Source: Bemisia tabaci
Taxonomy: Eukaryota > Arthropoda > Insecta > Hemiptera > Aleyrodidae
Direction of reading: 5' to 3'
Assembly: GCF_918797505.1 (NCBI RefSeq)
Contig: NC_092796.1
Location: forward strand, 58,620,851-58,684,850
DNA length: 64,000 bases
This document shows, piece by piece, positions 12,812 through 25,302 of the stretch. Numbering within the stretch: the stretch's first letter is position 1; each line of letters begins with the position of its first letter. The translations under genes and the position numbers were made by a program. The notes beneath the pieces were generated by a model. The model worked only from the letters and a program-made list of their open reading frames with translations, searched no databases and was not told the DNA's origin.

Positions 12812-14037
12812 ATTGTTGTTTCAGTTAAAATGATATCTGCATTTTTTAAAATGATTTTTATATTCTACATCCAATAGAATCATAATTTTCGTAAATCTAA
12901 TTGTTACTTTATTTACACAGTGTGTAGCAATCACTTGACAATTGCAGTATGGAAGAGAGAGAATTCATTCAAACAGTAATTGATCACTCTTCAGTGATTA
13001 GGTAATTGAAAATTCTCAGAGAATGTTGAAGTATTCTAATAATGATGTTAATAGTTTAGATTAGTATAACCTTTACAGTCCCCTAGTTTTATAGATGTAT
13101 TTTATAATTCGACCATTTCGATAGGTGAATCTGTCAGTTTGGGAATGATCCATCTTCTTTTTCTCAACCTTCATTTATCTTTCTTCACTGAAGGTCATAT
13201 TAATCGTTGATCCTTAAACGTTAAGGCTTCCTTAACCCACACAAATCACATAGATTAAGGTGACCTCAACGTTTACGGAACATCTATGAATACCACTCCA
13301 AGTATGTCCTATATTTTTACCTCTCAGAAAAAATACTTGTGAGATGCTAAGGATTATTTTTGATGGAAAAAAGGAAAATAGGACAGTCCATGGTCACAAG
13401 AGAAGATATGAAAGAGAATTTTAAAAAAGGAGATGGGTCGCTTTTGAACCGATAGATTCAATTAATTTATTTTTTCAATCTGTGATGATAAAAATGTGAA
13501 TGAATGTAAAAATTCAGGAGATTTAATTTTTTGTTATTAAAGTATTCGCTGTGCCTTTCTATTAATGTGTTTCAAGTACATTCCACATACCCATTTTCTG
13601 TGTTTATTTATTCATGAATTTTTTTAATACAGGATCTTGTTTTAAAAGAATCATACATATGTGACACTTTTTTATTTTATTACTATTTTATTCAATGAAT
13701 TTTACATTCCTGAAAAAAGACTAAGTTTTCAGGTTTTTATTTTCATTGCTGGTGCTTGCATTTTGGTTTAAAATGAGACTTTTCATGGAATGAGGTTTTT
13801 TGACAATTGCTTTTCATTGATGCTTGAGTGAAGAAGATTGAAGGATAAGAAAACTGTATCTTCCTTTTCATAGCACAAGAAGAAGTTTTTTGTAAGCTCC
13901 AAATGGAATCAATCATACATAGGAAAAGTATCATTCAAGCCGTTTATCTGCACCGTAATTCGCACATTTGACTTAAAATATACTATAAAACATAAAAAAA
14001 AGGATCAACAATATTCATATCAGGCAGTACTCCAAAT
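12812..14037. other. 3' intergenic region between the convergent spindle-F-like and MRPL32 genes
   Basis: AT-rich sequence without a recognisable gene or clear repeat. It must contain the two 3' UTRs. Confidence 0.5.
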
Positions 14038-17000
14038 TTAAGCGAGCTCTGTAGGTTTTACATCAACACAATCAGATGTTCCAGCAGTGCTTTTTTCCAT
14101 TAGATTTTTGCTGAACCATGCGGGACGTTCCTTGTCAATCTCTACAATTCTTTTCCCCTGGAAAGAAAAGGAGAACATAAAATAATCGAGGAGTTCCAAA
14201 AATTTACTCATAATGAATTTGATAATGAAAAAGTGAAGGAAAACTTAGGTTATTTCTCTGAGAATTTATTCTGATGGATTTTCTATAAATGATATGCTTG
14301 TAATATCTTTGACAACGTGGAATAAATAGCCCTGAAATATGAGCCCTAAAAACGAGCAAAAACTTCATAAAGGTAAACAGATACATTTATATATATTGGG
14401 CACATACATAAATGTATTTATTTACTGCGAGAAAAAGAATTCAAGAGGGTCATAACATATGTTTATGAATGGACAAGACATCTTGATCAACACCCTTCTG
14501 GAGGTCTACATCTCAGGTCCTTATAGGTGTGGATGTCAGTTGTGTATTTGACTTGAAAAATGCACATAAAAATTTTGAGAGTTTATGGTGTCCTTTAAAA
14601 TTCAGTGCTATTCCAAGTCTTCGAACGGTAGTTCTAAATTAGTGTCATCAACTTGATTAAAGCTTTCCTGTTGGTTGAACTGATATATTAAATCAGCAAA
14701 CTGTAGTAGCTGAGTTAATGGACAATTTTTCAAATTTTAGTAAAATTTGTGTGAATGACGACTTTCTGTTTGCGAAAAAAAAAGGTTCAAGGTTCAAGGT
14801 TCGGTTCAGATTCAGGAATGTTTCCCAAGGCTTGGTGCGGGATTAGTTCATTGAAGATTCGCAGAGCTTTATTCAAACGCTGTCTGACCAAAAATTAAAA
14901 TGTTGTTAAATTTACTGCTTACTTAATTACTACAGCACTAATTTATAAAGAGTAATAAAATTTCATATCTTAAAGTACTTATACTTCAATTGAGGTGTTT
15001 GATGCAGAAAGGGCATTTCTTAGTTGTGGTGTTCCAGAATCTCCAGTGCTAATTTTTATTTCGAGGAGGAAACTATTGGGTGAATTTTCTGAAATTTTAC
15101 ATTTACAGCTTTGTAAAATTATAAAGAATATTTAGTAAAAGTGACAAAAAATTACATAAATTTGATTTTATCACAATGGATGAAATATTAGTGGAGATTT
15201 TGAGATACCGCATCCAAGAAATGCCCTTTCGGCACCCAGCACCTCAATTACTGCACAATTAATGAATCTTGTAAATGGTGGAGGGATCGAAAACGTTAAT
15301 GGATTCAGCCAAGTAATATCGAGTCAGTAATAAATAAGTTGAAAAAATAAATTGCCAGTTCTTGGGAGGCTGAATAAATGAGATAGTTTTTTAAATTCTG
15401 TTACCTGCCAATATTCGGAGGGCTGTTGTTCTTTTTCTCCTTTGTACAAAACGATTACTTCTTGCTCAACGGGCTCTAGACCTAATTCAGCCTCTATCTT
15501 CTCTTTGATACTTTCAGTTTCCTTCTTCACTTTGGCATAACAATTCCCTGCAATGAAAAAAATAATGAATTAAAGTTTTTGAATTGTGTGCGAACTGCTG
15601 GTGTCCATTCCCTCTAATTCTGAGAAGACTGCAAAAAATGGTACAAGCGTTTGAAATGTGAAATTCATGAGTGCTCAAAAGTTAATTATTACAGGGAGGG
15701 ATTGTAGAAGAGGATCCATAATAGACTGATTTAGGGACTAGGTCTTTCGATTTAGTATAGAACTCTTGGTTCAAACCAAAACAAATAATATAACCAATCA
15801 TAAACTCATGTGCAAACTGTTCTGTATTGGCGATATTTTCGATCAGTGTTGTAGCTGAAATTGAGAACAAGTATTTTGGCTTTTAGCCAGTAGGTCACAT
15901 TGAGATCACCAACCTGAGAGCTAATAACATTGTACTATTTTTCCTCATTGATTTTGCTCAAATGAAGCCCACTTTTCAGGACCTTGCTAATTGCCAGATA
16001 TATTGTTAGCATTTGACTAGTAGCCTTTAATTTATCGTGTATTTTATTGATAGCACTAAATTGGTCATTTTTGTCGCAAGAATGGGCCTGTTGCTCCATT
16101 TTTTTTTTATTGCTTTAATCGAAAGAACTAAGGCTCCTGATATCACCGGAATTTTCCTGGAGTTTTTTGATCACCGGACACCTCCAAAAAATCAACTTAA
16201 AAACACCTAAAAATTCGGATTTACAAAACTGTCACTTTTGCGCGGGAACGGATCCGGTACACTCGTTACATCATATCTCATGACAAACCTGGTCTTTTCA
16301 TCACTAACAATGTAATTTCCCATAGGGAATTGGCAGCCGCTTTTCAAATGCAAATATCGAGTCAATCGATGATTTTTTGACCAAAATGGAATTCAGAAAT
16401 GGATTCCTTGGACAGTTAATTGGTTAAAACTTTCATTGGATAGATAAGATCCGACAGGATAAACCCGATTTTTGAGGAAAACTGTAGTCAATAGGCGATT
16501 GTTTACAACTGTCATAGTGATAACAGAAATTGTGGTTAGCTCAATATTCAGCCATTTTCATGAGTTTTTACTTTTTTGTCACTATTTGAAGGTAAGTTTT
16601 TTTTGTAAATCAATTTTTTTTTTGTAGTACCTTAGGATAATGTTAAAAGCTGCAGCGGTATAAATTGTTACTTATTAATTCAGAGCACGCTCCGGCAGTC
16701 CAACGCTGAAACCTCGATTTAGCGAGTTTGTTGTTATTTCTAGATATTTCACCCTTCAATGTTCCACTGAAGACACCAAAATGAGAGTATCAATCATTGG
16801 TGATAAAAAAAACTTACCATTGACAATACTGATGAGTTGAGGGGACCGGTATGATCAAGATAAGGGCAAGGAAAGTAGATGTAGGATCCTTCTTTGGTTA
16901 CCAGGCTTATCAATACATTTTTCTGCATATTGTTACATTACAAATACACCGGAATTTAAAGTAACATAAATGTATAAAACAAGGGAGCGTTCTGAATGAT

Positions 17001-18481
17001 TTTAAGATGTTTGTTAAAGAGTTAAGAATGATTTACACGCATTGACAGAACATCCATGGTTTGAGCGTTAGACTGCCAGAGTGTGCTCTGAATTAATAAG
17101 TAACAATTTATACTGCTACAGCTTTTAACATGATCCTAAGGTACTAAAAAATTGATTTACAAAAAATCTTACCTTCAAATAGTTACAAAAAGGTAAAAAC
17201 CCATGAGGATGGCTGAATATTGAACTAACTACCATTTCTGTTATCACTATGATGGATGTAAACATTCGCCCATTGACTACAGTTTACCTCAAAAATAGGG
17301 TTTATTCCGTCGGTTCTTATTTATCCAATGAAGGTTTCAACCATTTAAATGTACAAGGAATCCATTTCTGAATTCCATTTTGGTCAAAAAATCATCGATT
17401 GACTCGATATTTGCATTTGAAAAGTGGCTGCCAATTCTTTATGGGAAAATACATTGTAAATGATGAAAAGACCAGGTTTGTCAAGAGATGTGACGTAATG
17501 AGTGTACTGGATCCATTCCCTCATAAAAGTGACCTCTGCGAATGGGTCGGTTCCAACAACAGCTTTCTTTTAAGTTAATGAGGACATTTCAAGCTTTTTT
17601 AGTAGCGCCATTATTCTATTTGTGAAATTTGCGATTGGAATCAGTTATCAATTTGCAAATCCCCACACTTTGCAACAGGCCCATTGAACTATGACGTAGC
17701 CACTAAATCATTCTGTTGTTTGCAGCTCTTCTTCTGGAAGTAATGGCTGGAACAGAGTAATTGAAATCAAAGGAAACTGAATACTTGCAGTTATGAAAAT
17801 CTCCGAGTTATGAAGCTGTTTGACACCTCTAAAATTCATCTTTAAAAAATTGAAACCATGGAATAATGCTCAGATGATTTTAAAATATTGAGGTCCTGAC
17901 AATTGTGGCATTTTGTAGTGGACAGAGCTATCAGGAATGAACTGTGCGATTAAATTAATTTGCCTCCTACTGATACAACAACTTTCCATTGCAGTTTCAT
18001 GCCTCTAAACAAAAAAATAAACCAGCTATCCAAATTCTTCTGCGATTGACTTCTACCGGCTCTTTTTTTAAAAAAAATTAATTTTGAAGGAACCACGTTA
18101 TGGGTGGCTCTTGAGATGGTGAAGCTGCTTAACTGCTGATAAAAAAATTACATTTAAACATTAAAATTTGATATTCTTACCGCAAAGATGTCTTCTTTCA
18201 TAGTCATGGCCACAAACATTACAAGTTATAATGTCTGTTTTTGGTATCAACATTTTAAAATGGCGATCCAGCATGCCAAACCTCCTTAGCTGGCGCCTCT
18301 CAAGAGTGCGTCTTTTTTTCGGGACAGCCCATAGAATTCCTTCACCGATGATATCTTTGATGCTAAATTCTTTCCTTGAGGATGTATTTGTTGGGATTGG
18401 GTGATTGTTTGTCAAGGCAACAGATAAATCATCTAAAACAGAGGTAAAATCCTGTGTGAGGGCAAAAGTGAAAAAACTCAT
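14038..18481 (-). CDS. mRpL32: Large ribosomal subunit protein bL32m (MRPL32)
   Basis: A component of the mitochondrial large ribosomal subunit. Exons on the minus strand: 18481-18181, 15547-15405 and 14157-14038 (564 nt, 187 aa; human MRPL32 is 188 aa). Family hallmarks are WAVPKKRRTLERRQLRRFG (residues 51-69), then a zinc ribbon C-x2-C-x9-C-x2-C (Cys87, 90, 100, 103) split by intron 1 (HLC-G|GNCY). A helical tail follows, ending GKRIVEIDKERPAWFSKNL, nearly the same as in mammals. The N-terminal part would be the leader; in other species it is removed by the m-AAA protease. The ATG at 18481 is preceded at once by TTATTCAGCTT, which looks like a splice acceptor, so an upstream exon with an earlier start is possible. 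Intron 1 (2.6 kb) contains the foldback element at 16062-17700; intron 2 contains a MITE. Confidence 0.93.
14987..15249. mobile_element. MITE with CAATTGAGG-type inverted ends (copy 1)
   Basis: The left end CAATTGAGGTGTTTGATGC is mirrored at the right end by GCACCCAGCACCTCAATT. The second copy at 35386-35636 shares both ends and the internal AGGGCA/TGCCCT segments. About 263 bp, inside MRPL32 intron 2. No clear target-site duplication. Confidence 0.7.
16062..17700. mobile_element. Long foldback element (two arms of about 630 bp) in MRPL32 intron 1
   Basis: Bases of about 16082-16714 reappear inverted at about 17060-17686 with small differences. Examples are GTTACTTATTAATTCAGAGC at 16669 against its complement near 17085-17104, and TTTTTTGACCAAAATGGAAT at 16373 against its complement near 17375-17392. 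The arms flank a spacer of about 345 bp. The exact 8-mer CACTAAAT stands on both sides (16054-16061 and 17701-17708), consistent with an 8-bp target-site duplication. No transposase frame is visible. The superfamily is uncertain. Confidence 0.8.
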
Positions 18482-19001
18482 AAGCTGAATAACAAATAAG
18501 TAGCGACTCAAAAATTAGTGGCAACCATTGGATATCTCCTAAAATTATAATAATGAAATTTCCACATCGTAGTGGAATTTTCAACATTCCTTTCTTTTCA
18601 TTCACCCAAAGAGGAAATCTCTCGCCTTCTGCATTAACCCTTGATAAGCTGATAGCTCACTGTCAAACTCTCAATGTTAGGGATGATTCTAAATAAGAGA
18701 AGATGCAGAACAGGTGATGTTTGTGCGATAGCTACACAAGTCAACTTATCGACGATTCTCACAAGGCATCGGAAGTGATTAGATTCATGGCCACAAAATC
18801 TATGGTCTCACCTTGCGGTAAAAGATCCAGCTATATCTTTCAGAGCGCTAATTTAAGACGTTGTGGTGATAAGCTTATGCACTGCCTAACAGTCTTTGAC
18901 ATACCTAATAAAGTAAAAGAACCAGAGAGTTAAGTAGCGTCCCGTGGATTAGAACCAAAGACTCTCACAAGAGTTGGTAGGTATTCTAAACATATTCAGT
19001 G

Positions 19002-19326
19002 TAGGGCTGTTCTATCAGTTGTCGGTAAGCTACCGAATCAATTCCGCCAAGAAAAATTTACAATAAGGGCGCTCTTACCAGTAGCGATCTGAGTTTTCGG
19101 AGCTGACAAAAATGAGTTGTTGCCATGTGTGCATCTATTTGACACATTGCTGCGCCAGGCAATCTGACAAAGCGACACACGGGGCAACAATGCATGGAGT
19201 ATGAGCTCTCAAAACTCCGATAAGGCGGGCTGTTAACGATATCATCGCCACTGTCGGTACTGCCACCAGTTTCGGTAAAAGACCATACCGAAAGCTTTCC
19301 CGGAAAAATCTGTTTGAACACCCCTA
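19002..19326. mobile_element. hAT-type MITE with 8-bp target-site duplication
   Basis: The 325-bp element begins TAGGGCTGTTC and ends GAACACCCCTA. It is flanked by the exact 8-bp repeat ATTCAGTG (18994-19001 and 19327-19334). Termini and duplication length fit the hAT superfamily. Confidence 0.88.
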
Positions 19327-19795
19327 ATTCAGTGCTGAGATTTCCCTTTGTTAATGGTGGTTATGGGAAGATCCAAAGTTTGTTTCAATTTTGACCAAGA
19401 CACTGACTTTCATTTACCTGGAAATCGCTGTAAACCAAATGTTAATCGAAAATGCTGTTCAAAACTGAAAAAAGCTTGTCGCCATTTGATGAGTATGTTA
19501 CTGGCCATTCTATTGATTCAAAAGTATATGCTATGCAAAAGAATTATTAGAGTTCACGAGCGAGATAAGAACTGGCATGTGAGAACGCACTGTCGCATAA
19601 AGTTTTAATTTGATGGTTTCTTCCACGGCTTATCACAATTTACAAGTACTTCCATGAACTAAGAACTTACTTCCACTTAGGTTAGGTTACACGAACGTGT
19701 TTTGTTTTTTATTTTTGTATTCCAAATTCTAAATGACGGGAATTTTACTGGCAAATTCTGAACCAGACATTGTGATTGGTTAATTCCAAGTTACT

Positions 19796-20140
19796 CCAAA
19801 AACCGCGGGAGATTTTAAAAAATTCATATCCGGTTGTCGTCACTTTCCGTCCGAAGTATCACAAGCACCATGCAATGTTTCAAAATTTTTGCCGCAATTT
19901 TTTTTTTTTTTTTTTTTGACAGAGGAATTGTTGGTTGAATCTGTTTGAAAATTTCACTGAATTTCATCGGCAGCGCAAAGAAAATTCAGTGAAATTTTCG
20001 GACAGCAGCTTCATATTGAACAATTTCTCTGAGAAAAAATAGAAAGGCGGCGAAATTTTTTAAACATCGCATGGCGTTTGTGATACTTTGGAAACCCGGA
20101 AGGTGTCGTTGAGTTGACTTCAACGCTCCCGGTTTTTCGC
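19796..20140. mobile_element. Palindromic (foldback) element
   Basis: The two halves are imperfect inverted copies. AAAAACCGCGGGAG at the left matches CTCCCGGTTTTT at the right. GAAGTATCACAAGCACCATG matches CATGGCGTTTGTGATACTT. The inner AATTTCACTGAATTT matches AAATTCAGTGAAATT. A T-rich run (19898-19918) interrupts the left arm. Non-coding. Confidence 0.7.
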
Positions 20141-20320
20141 ATGCATACAGTAAAAAATAAACAAAAAAATAGTGGGTAGTTTTCCCCTAAGCAATTGAAG
20201 GAGCGGATACACCTGTAAACACCGCAATCAAACTCCATGTTTTCGTGGATCATCTTTGACATGTGCGTGGAAGGAAGAAAAATTATTCAGACTCTAAAAT
20301 ATGACCCAGTCATCTCGGAA

Positions 20321-20332
20321 GGGGGGGGGGGG
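20321..20332. repeat. 12-base G homopolymer
   Basis: A run of G rare in this AT-rich region; could be an assembly or sequencing weak spot. Confidence 0.9.
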
Positions 20333-20561
20333 AGCTCCCTCCGCCCCTACCTACTTTGGATTTTAAGAGGACGTGCTCTTCCTGGCTAAGTTTTAAAGTA
20401 GATAGATAAAAAATGTAACGATTTGTATGTTCGTAAAGGGATCCTAAAAAAAGGGTTTAAAATGCCAGATTTGTTGAAGTATAATGCCAGTTAGTTCGTT
20501 ATGTAAATTGATAAGTAGTAGATTTTTTCCTTGGTACCTGTGATTTAAACACAGCGATTAT

Positions 20562-20810
20562 GAATCAACCAAACCACGTATTTCGGTTTGTGACGGTGTT
20601 GACTTCTTGTCCTACTTGATTTTTTAAATGGAGAACTACTCAACGTCCACTCTTAGAACCTCCGTGATTTTTCTCCTCTGTGCGAGGCAAATTTTGAAAA
20701 AATTTCAAGGCGTGATGTTGACTAATTCTCCTTTTAAAAAAATAATTCAGGAGCGGAAATCTTTAGACACCGCGAACGAGATACGTGGTTTGGGAATTTC
20801 ATCGTCGATA
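20562..20810. mobile_element. Second copy of the 6020-6282 MITE family
   Basis: It shares AACCAAACCACGTAT at the left end, GAGATACGTGGTTTGG plus ATCGTCGATA at the right end, and internal ACTACTCAACGTCCA (compare ACTACTTAACGTCCA in the first copy). The terminal palindrome is less perfect, so it is the older copy. Confidence 0.75.
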
Positions 20811-22354
20811 GGTATCCTTTTCTTGAATGGTAATTTGACCATTTGACCTCTCCTTAGGCAAATCTTGAAAGAGTTGTAAAATTTGAACGTTTTTTAGGCT
20901 TCAATACTGCCACTATATTATTTGAACTATTAATTTTTGGATGAGGTATATGGCAAATTATGATCGAATCGAACTCCTTCATTTGTAAGCAGGAGAAGAT
21001 TAAGCCAATTTCGGGAAAATATGGGCGAGGAGTAGTTTTTGAGCTAAACCAGTTCCCCATTTTAAAATGTCAAAAATTCAAAGTCAATTATTTTTGATTT
21101 GAAAGTAGTAGGTAGTTAAATTTCATATTTAATACGAGGGGAACTCCAGAGGTAGTTTGAATCTATGTATCGAAAAATAAAAGTCTTACTTGTTGGTGTA
21201 ACTTTAAAAAATCTTTGTTGCACGAATTATATTTTGCAAGAAATTTTGATAAGAAAGTATACATTACAGTGCTTCAATTTGCACATTATTATGGCTGAAT
21301 AGCAGTGATAGAGTGGGTGTCTATGGGAATAAAACTAATGACTACCATTAACTATTACATTAACTTCTTATGTCTATTGTAGACGTTGCTATTGGACTTC
21401 TGACCTAATAACTGATGCTTACTTAAATTTTCATTTATTGGAAATAAAGAAAATCAGTGCAACTAGCTCTTGCATCTGCGATTAAAATACGTAAAAAACA
21501 TGATAATTTGAATACTTGGGAATGTGTGAGACTTAAACATTTGAATACTTGTGAATGTGTGAGACTATCTGGTAGATGAAAAAAGGCGCGGTTCTGCCAA
21601 AGCATAGCATTTAAAGGTATTGACTTAAAATCTCTGAGGAAAATCAGGAAAGGCAACATCAATCAGAGTGCATCAATAGAAAAGCTGCACATCTGTTGGG
21701 GCGAAGCATGCTGCGATGCTTCAAATCTCTCAAAGAGGTTGGTGCAATTTTGCTTAGTGATGAACATACAATGTATCCTCTCTTTTTAAAAAATGTAAAC
21801 ATTTGTCCAATTAAATTGATTTATTTTGCATTAAGAAAATTTGGTACAAGCTAAGTTGGTAATATCTTATAAATTACAAGAAGAGAATCTGATCGGTCTA
21901 TTGATGAATTTCAAAAATCTGTTTTGTTTAACCAGACACATCATGCATTCAATTTTTTTAATTAGAATTTTTTTTAAGATAACAATTTTTCATAAAGAAA
22001 AAAAAATTATTAGATTTCCAATTATAGATTTCTGATGAAAAGAAAAGAAAACCATTTTTTACGGAGAAAATATAAGAGCCAAAATATTAAACGGAAAAAG
22101 GCACTTCTATAAACGATTAAAGAGCAATAGTTTTAAATCAATCATCTTAACTTTGATGATGTATTCACATAAATAAAAAGGTAGATAAAATATGTGTTAA
22201 GTAAATCGTAGGAACGACTTCTTTTGACATAACTTTTAGACATACTATTTGTTCATTCTTTTTTAAGTTACACCATTTCTGTATTATTTTCTTTGCGAAA
22301 CTGTTCATAAAAATCGGAGTTCAATCTCTATGTTTAACATAATAGACACCTAAA

Positions 22355-22565
22355 ATCGATGGCCAAAGTGCAAAATCACGTCTCTCAATTGCGGAGTTTC
22401 AAAATTTCCGCTACTAATATATTTTTTCAAAGAGAAACAAGCCAACATGTTTTAAGAAATTACAGTGACTAGTTTTCCAAAAAAAAAAAAAACAAAAAAA
22501 AATTGCGACGGGAAGTCTGCAATGTTGCAAACGAAGAGACAGGGTTTTGCACTTTGGCCATCGAT
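22355..22565. mobile_element. MITE with ATCGATGGCCAAAGTGC inverted ends
   Basis: ATCGATGGCCAAAGTGCAAAA at 22355 is repeated inverted at the right end as TTTTGCACTTTGGCCATCGAT (ending 22565), with one or two further matching bases beyond. About 211 bp. The right-end sequence resembles a remnant at 62995-63075 (TTTTGCATTTTGACCATCGA). It carries an A-rich run at about 22480-22500. Confidence 0.8.
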
Positions 22566-22962
22566 ATTGCTGTTAACAAAAAGGTGATACTGTTTTGTAT
22601 CTTTTGAAAGATGATAATTAAAACTTAGGAGAACCATTTTAATTGATGTAAAAAGGGGAGAGAGAAAGGGAGAGAAAATAATCACTATCAACGACCTCTC
22701 ATCTCGCTAATGCAGTAAATCTTACTGAGGCAACCTTTTGAAGGTTTCGATTTGTGCTACATAGGGATCAGCCCATTGAATATTGCTTTTGTAGCTTCTG
22801 TGTTCAGATTGGCTAATGATTAGTTTGGAAGATTTCATTTATCAGCTTAGTCTTCCTGCTTATCACAAAACGAAATAAGTACTCACTGGGCAAACATACA
22901 ACTTCTAAGGAAAGACATTGAGAGCTGTGAAGAGTTTTAATCATAAAAGAGTTTAAGTCAAT

Positions 22963-25302
22963 TCAGCGCTGTTTCTTAGATTTAGCTTTACTAGCTTTAC
23001 CAACATTTCTAATTTCTTGCGAAAGAGGCTGAGCATGTTTGGTTTGCCGCAAATGGTCAAAAAGTTTATTCTTAGATTTGAAGCTCGTATTGCATCCTAG
23101 ACATTGGTGGAGGCTACTGTCACTCCCTGGAGTAATTTTTGTTGAAAGATCATCGGGTACGGCAGTGTCAGTGTGGGTTAATGTATCAGGTCCAGAAGAG
23201 GCCGTTTTAAAACTTTTGCTAGAGGTATTTTCAGACATCGTCTTTTCATTTTCATCATCATCACAGGCAAATTTTCTATTCTTCTTCGACGCACTTTTCT
23301 TTTTGGAATTCTTTTTAACGAGTGGACAGACAGCATCGTCACTATCATCCAAAAGTTCCAATAAACAATTTTGTTGCTCCAACTTTCTGCGCTGTTTCTT
23401 ACTCAAACCAGACATGTTTAATTCTGCTAATAGCTCACTTAGAGGCTTATCTATTTTTTCAGTTTCGGAGTCCATTGTTTTAGATTTCTTCTGCTTTTTC
23501 TTTGTCATCGAAGAAATTTTTTCTCCATGAGATTTTGTTTCTGCCCCAGCATCATCAGAGACCTTGCAGGCGAATTCTTCACGGTGTCTGTCGTGCGACT
23601 CTTGTTCACGAACAGTTCCATTGATGGTTGAGGCAGAGAGACTAGTTTCTGTTATGAGGGAATATTCATCAGTGCTATGGCTATTGGGTTTCGACTCGCA
23701 GTAGTCATCACATGTGGATTTGTTGATACTGAAACCATTCAAAGGAGCAGATTTCGATCCATCCAATTCAATAGATGAAATTTCTATACTTTCTGAGGTA
23801 CCAGAACTTATGAAAGCGTTGCTAGTGAAGGAATCTGTAATAGCACTTGCATACGAGGAAGGTGGATCTTCTGACTGAAAACTACTTTGAGGCTGAAGTT
23901 CTTCATAACTGTGGTTGTGAGGAGAAATCGGTGCTTGCTTCTTTCTGGGACTAATTGTTTTTTGAGACTGCTGCGATTTCTTTTCTGTTTGGGCAGAGGA
24001 ACTTTTGAGAAGTTTCTCAGTCATGGTTCCTGCAGATTTCATTTCTATTGTTGAACGGCTACTTTTTATCACCGGGGGCATTCCAATTGGATCCCCATCC
24101 TCATCAGTTGCATCACTCAGAGATTCCGAGTCAGATGCACTGTCCAAATGCTCAAGTTTGCTCCTTCTTGTCGCTTTTTTTCTTTTTTCGAATTGGTCAT
24201 ACTCTGAATCAGACTCTGACGAAATTCCGTCTACAAGCTTAAGTTTACTCTTCTTTGTCACTTTCTTCCTTTCATTAATGTCAGAGTCATGATCATCTTC
24301 AACCGGTGTAGTTTTAATACAAATTTTATACCTGTCTACTTTCTCTTTGTGCTTCTTAGACTGCTCATGGTTCATAAATTGCTTTATTGACTTGAAATAC
24401 TTATTGCATGCTGAACAGTAGAGGTTCCGGATATTTGTTTCGTCTTCACTATCCGAAGAACAGGTAGCACTATCAGCACCGAATTCTGAATTCACCGTGG
24501 CTTCAATATTTTTAAGTTCATGCTCGGAGAGTTTGCTCCATTCAGATTCTTTATAATTCAACAAAGCTTTGTTTTGCTCTTTGATTTTTTTCAGACGGTG
24601 CTCTTCCATTTTTTTCTTATTTTCTTCAGCTTTCATCTTCGTAATTTCTAACTGCGCTTGGACACGTTTATCTCGTTTTCTGACAAACGCTACAAGAGCT
24701 CGCACTTCTTCAGTTCGTTGTTTGCGGGCTTTATCTCTGACTTTCTTGTTTTCTTTATCAATCATCCTCAACACAGCTCTGTTTGGAGCGTCTTTGGAAT
24801 CGTAAGGGTCAAGCCAACTGAATGATTTTTTGGTTACAAAACTCTGCCAGAAACAATAGAATGGATGAACAACTTCATCATATGAACTGTCCGATTTACC
24901 AAAGTCGGGAGCTCTGAAATCTCGACTAAATTCCACTTCTTCCTTGGCAATCGTAGCGAATACATTCCTGAATACTGTATAGAATCCTTTCTCATCATCT
25001 CCATAACCTTTAAATGCACAGGGATTGAAGAACTGAAACAGGTCCAGAGAATTATCAACATAGCCATCTTTGGAATGTCCCCGCAAGATTTCGTCGCGTC
25101 TTTTGTCATACCATGCTCTCTCATGGGGGTCACTTAACAATTCAAACGCTTGTTGCACCAGCAGAAATTGTTCTTTAGCTTCCTCAGGATTTTCTAGATT
25201 TTTATCAGGATGCCACTTTAAAGCTAGTTTCCTGTATGCTTTTTTAATTTCATCGTCATTGGCATTCTGAGCTATTCCCAATACTTCATAGTGGCACTTC
25301 AT
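22963..25302 (-). CDS. Dnajc21: DnaJ homolog subfamily C member 21 (intronless)
   Basis: A J-domain co-chaperone; in yeast (Jjj1) and mammals DNAJC21 works with Hsp70 in late cytoplasmic recycling of 60S ribosome factors. One uninterrupted frame of 779 aa. The J domain is at residues 1-70 with HPD at 31-33. Then comes the conserved DNAJC21 region ([15 protein letters not shown], residues 141-155), a charged coiled coil (about 175-250) and a C2H2 finger, CSAC...HEQSKKH (296-317). After a long acidic/Ser-rich low-complexity section with Lys-rich patches, a second C2H2 finger lies at 734-756 (CLGC...HLRQTKH) with a basic tail. The domain order matches the family, but vertebrate proteins are shorter (roughly 530-580 aa); the extra length is low-complexity. 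Absence of introns contrasts with its neighbours. Confidence 0.95.
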   Translation of the reverse strand: MKCHYEVLGIAQNANDDEIKKAYRKLALKWHPDKNLENPEEAKEQFLLVQQAFELLSDPHERAWYDKRRDEILRGHSKDGYVDNSLDLFQFFNPCAFKGYGDDEKGFYTVFRNVFATIAKEEVEFSRDFRAPDFGKSDSSYDEVVHPFYCFWQSFVTKKSFSWLDPYDSKDAPNRAVLRMIDKENKKVRDKARKQRTEEVRALVAFVRKRDKRVQAQLEITKMKAEENKKKMEEHRLKKIKEQNKALLNYKESEWSKLSEHELKNIEATVNSEFGADSATCSSDSEDETNIRNLYCSACNKYFKSIKQFMNHEQSKKHKEKVDRYKICIKTTPVEDDHDSDINERKKVTKKSKLKLVDGISSESDSEYDQFEKRKKATRRSKLEHLDSASDSESLSDATDEDGDPIGMPPVIKSSRSTIEMKSAGTMTEKLLKSSSAQTEKKSQQSQKTISPRKKQAPISPHNHSYEELQPQSSFQSEDPPSSYASAITDSFTSNAFISSGTSESIEISSIELDGSKSAPLNGFSINKSTCDDYCESKPNSHSTDEYSLITETSLSASTINGTVREQESHDRHREEFACKVSDDAGAETKSHGEKISSMTKKKQKKSKTMDSETEKIDKPLSELLAELNMSGLSKKQRRKLEQQNCLLELLDDSDDAVCPLVKKNSKKKSASKKNRKFACDDDENEKTMSENTSSKSFKTASSGPDTLTHTDTAVPDDLSTKITPGSDSSLHQCLGCNTSFKSKNKLFDHLRQTKHAQPLSQEIRNVGKASKAKSKKQR

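Larger units (their letters stand above)
18482..22962. other. Repeat-rich gap between MRPL32 and DNAJC21
   Basis: About 4.5 kb with no credible gene. It holds an hAT MITE (19002-19326), a palindromic element (19796-20140), a 12-base G run, a MITE copy (20562-20810), a short tandem duplication near 21507-21567 and another MITE (22355-22565). Open frames here (for example 18721-18933 and 19348-19608) show no domain. Confidence 0.6.

Noticed and set aside
23039..23530. 163-codon + strand frame
   Set aside because: Antisense shadow of the DNAJC21 coding exon; the low-complexity coding strand leaves its complement open.
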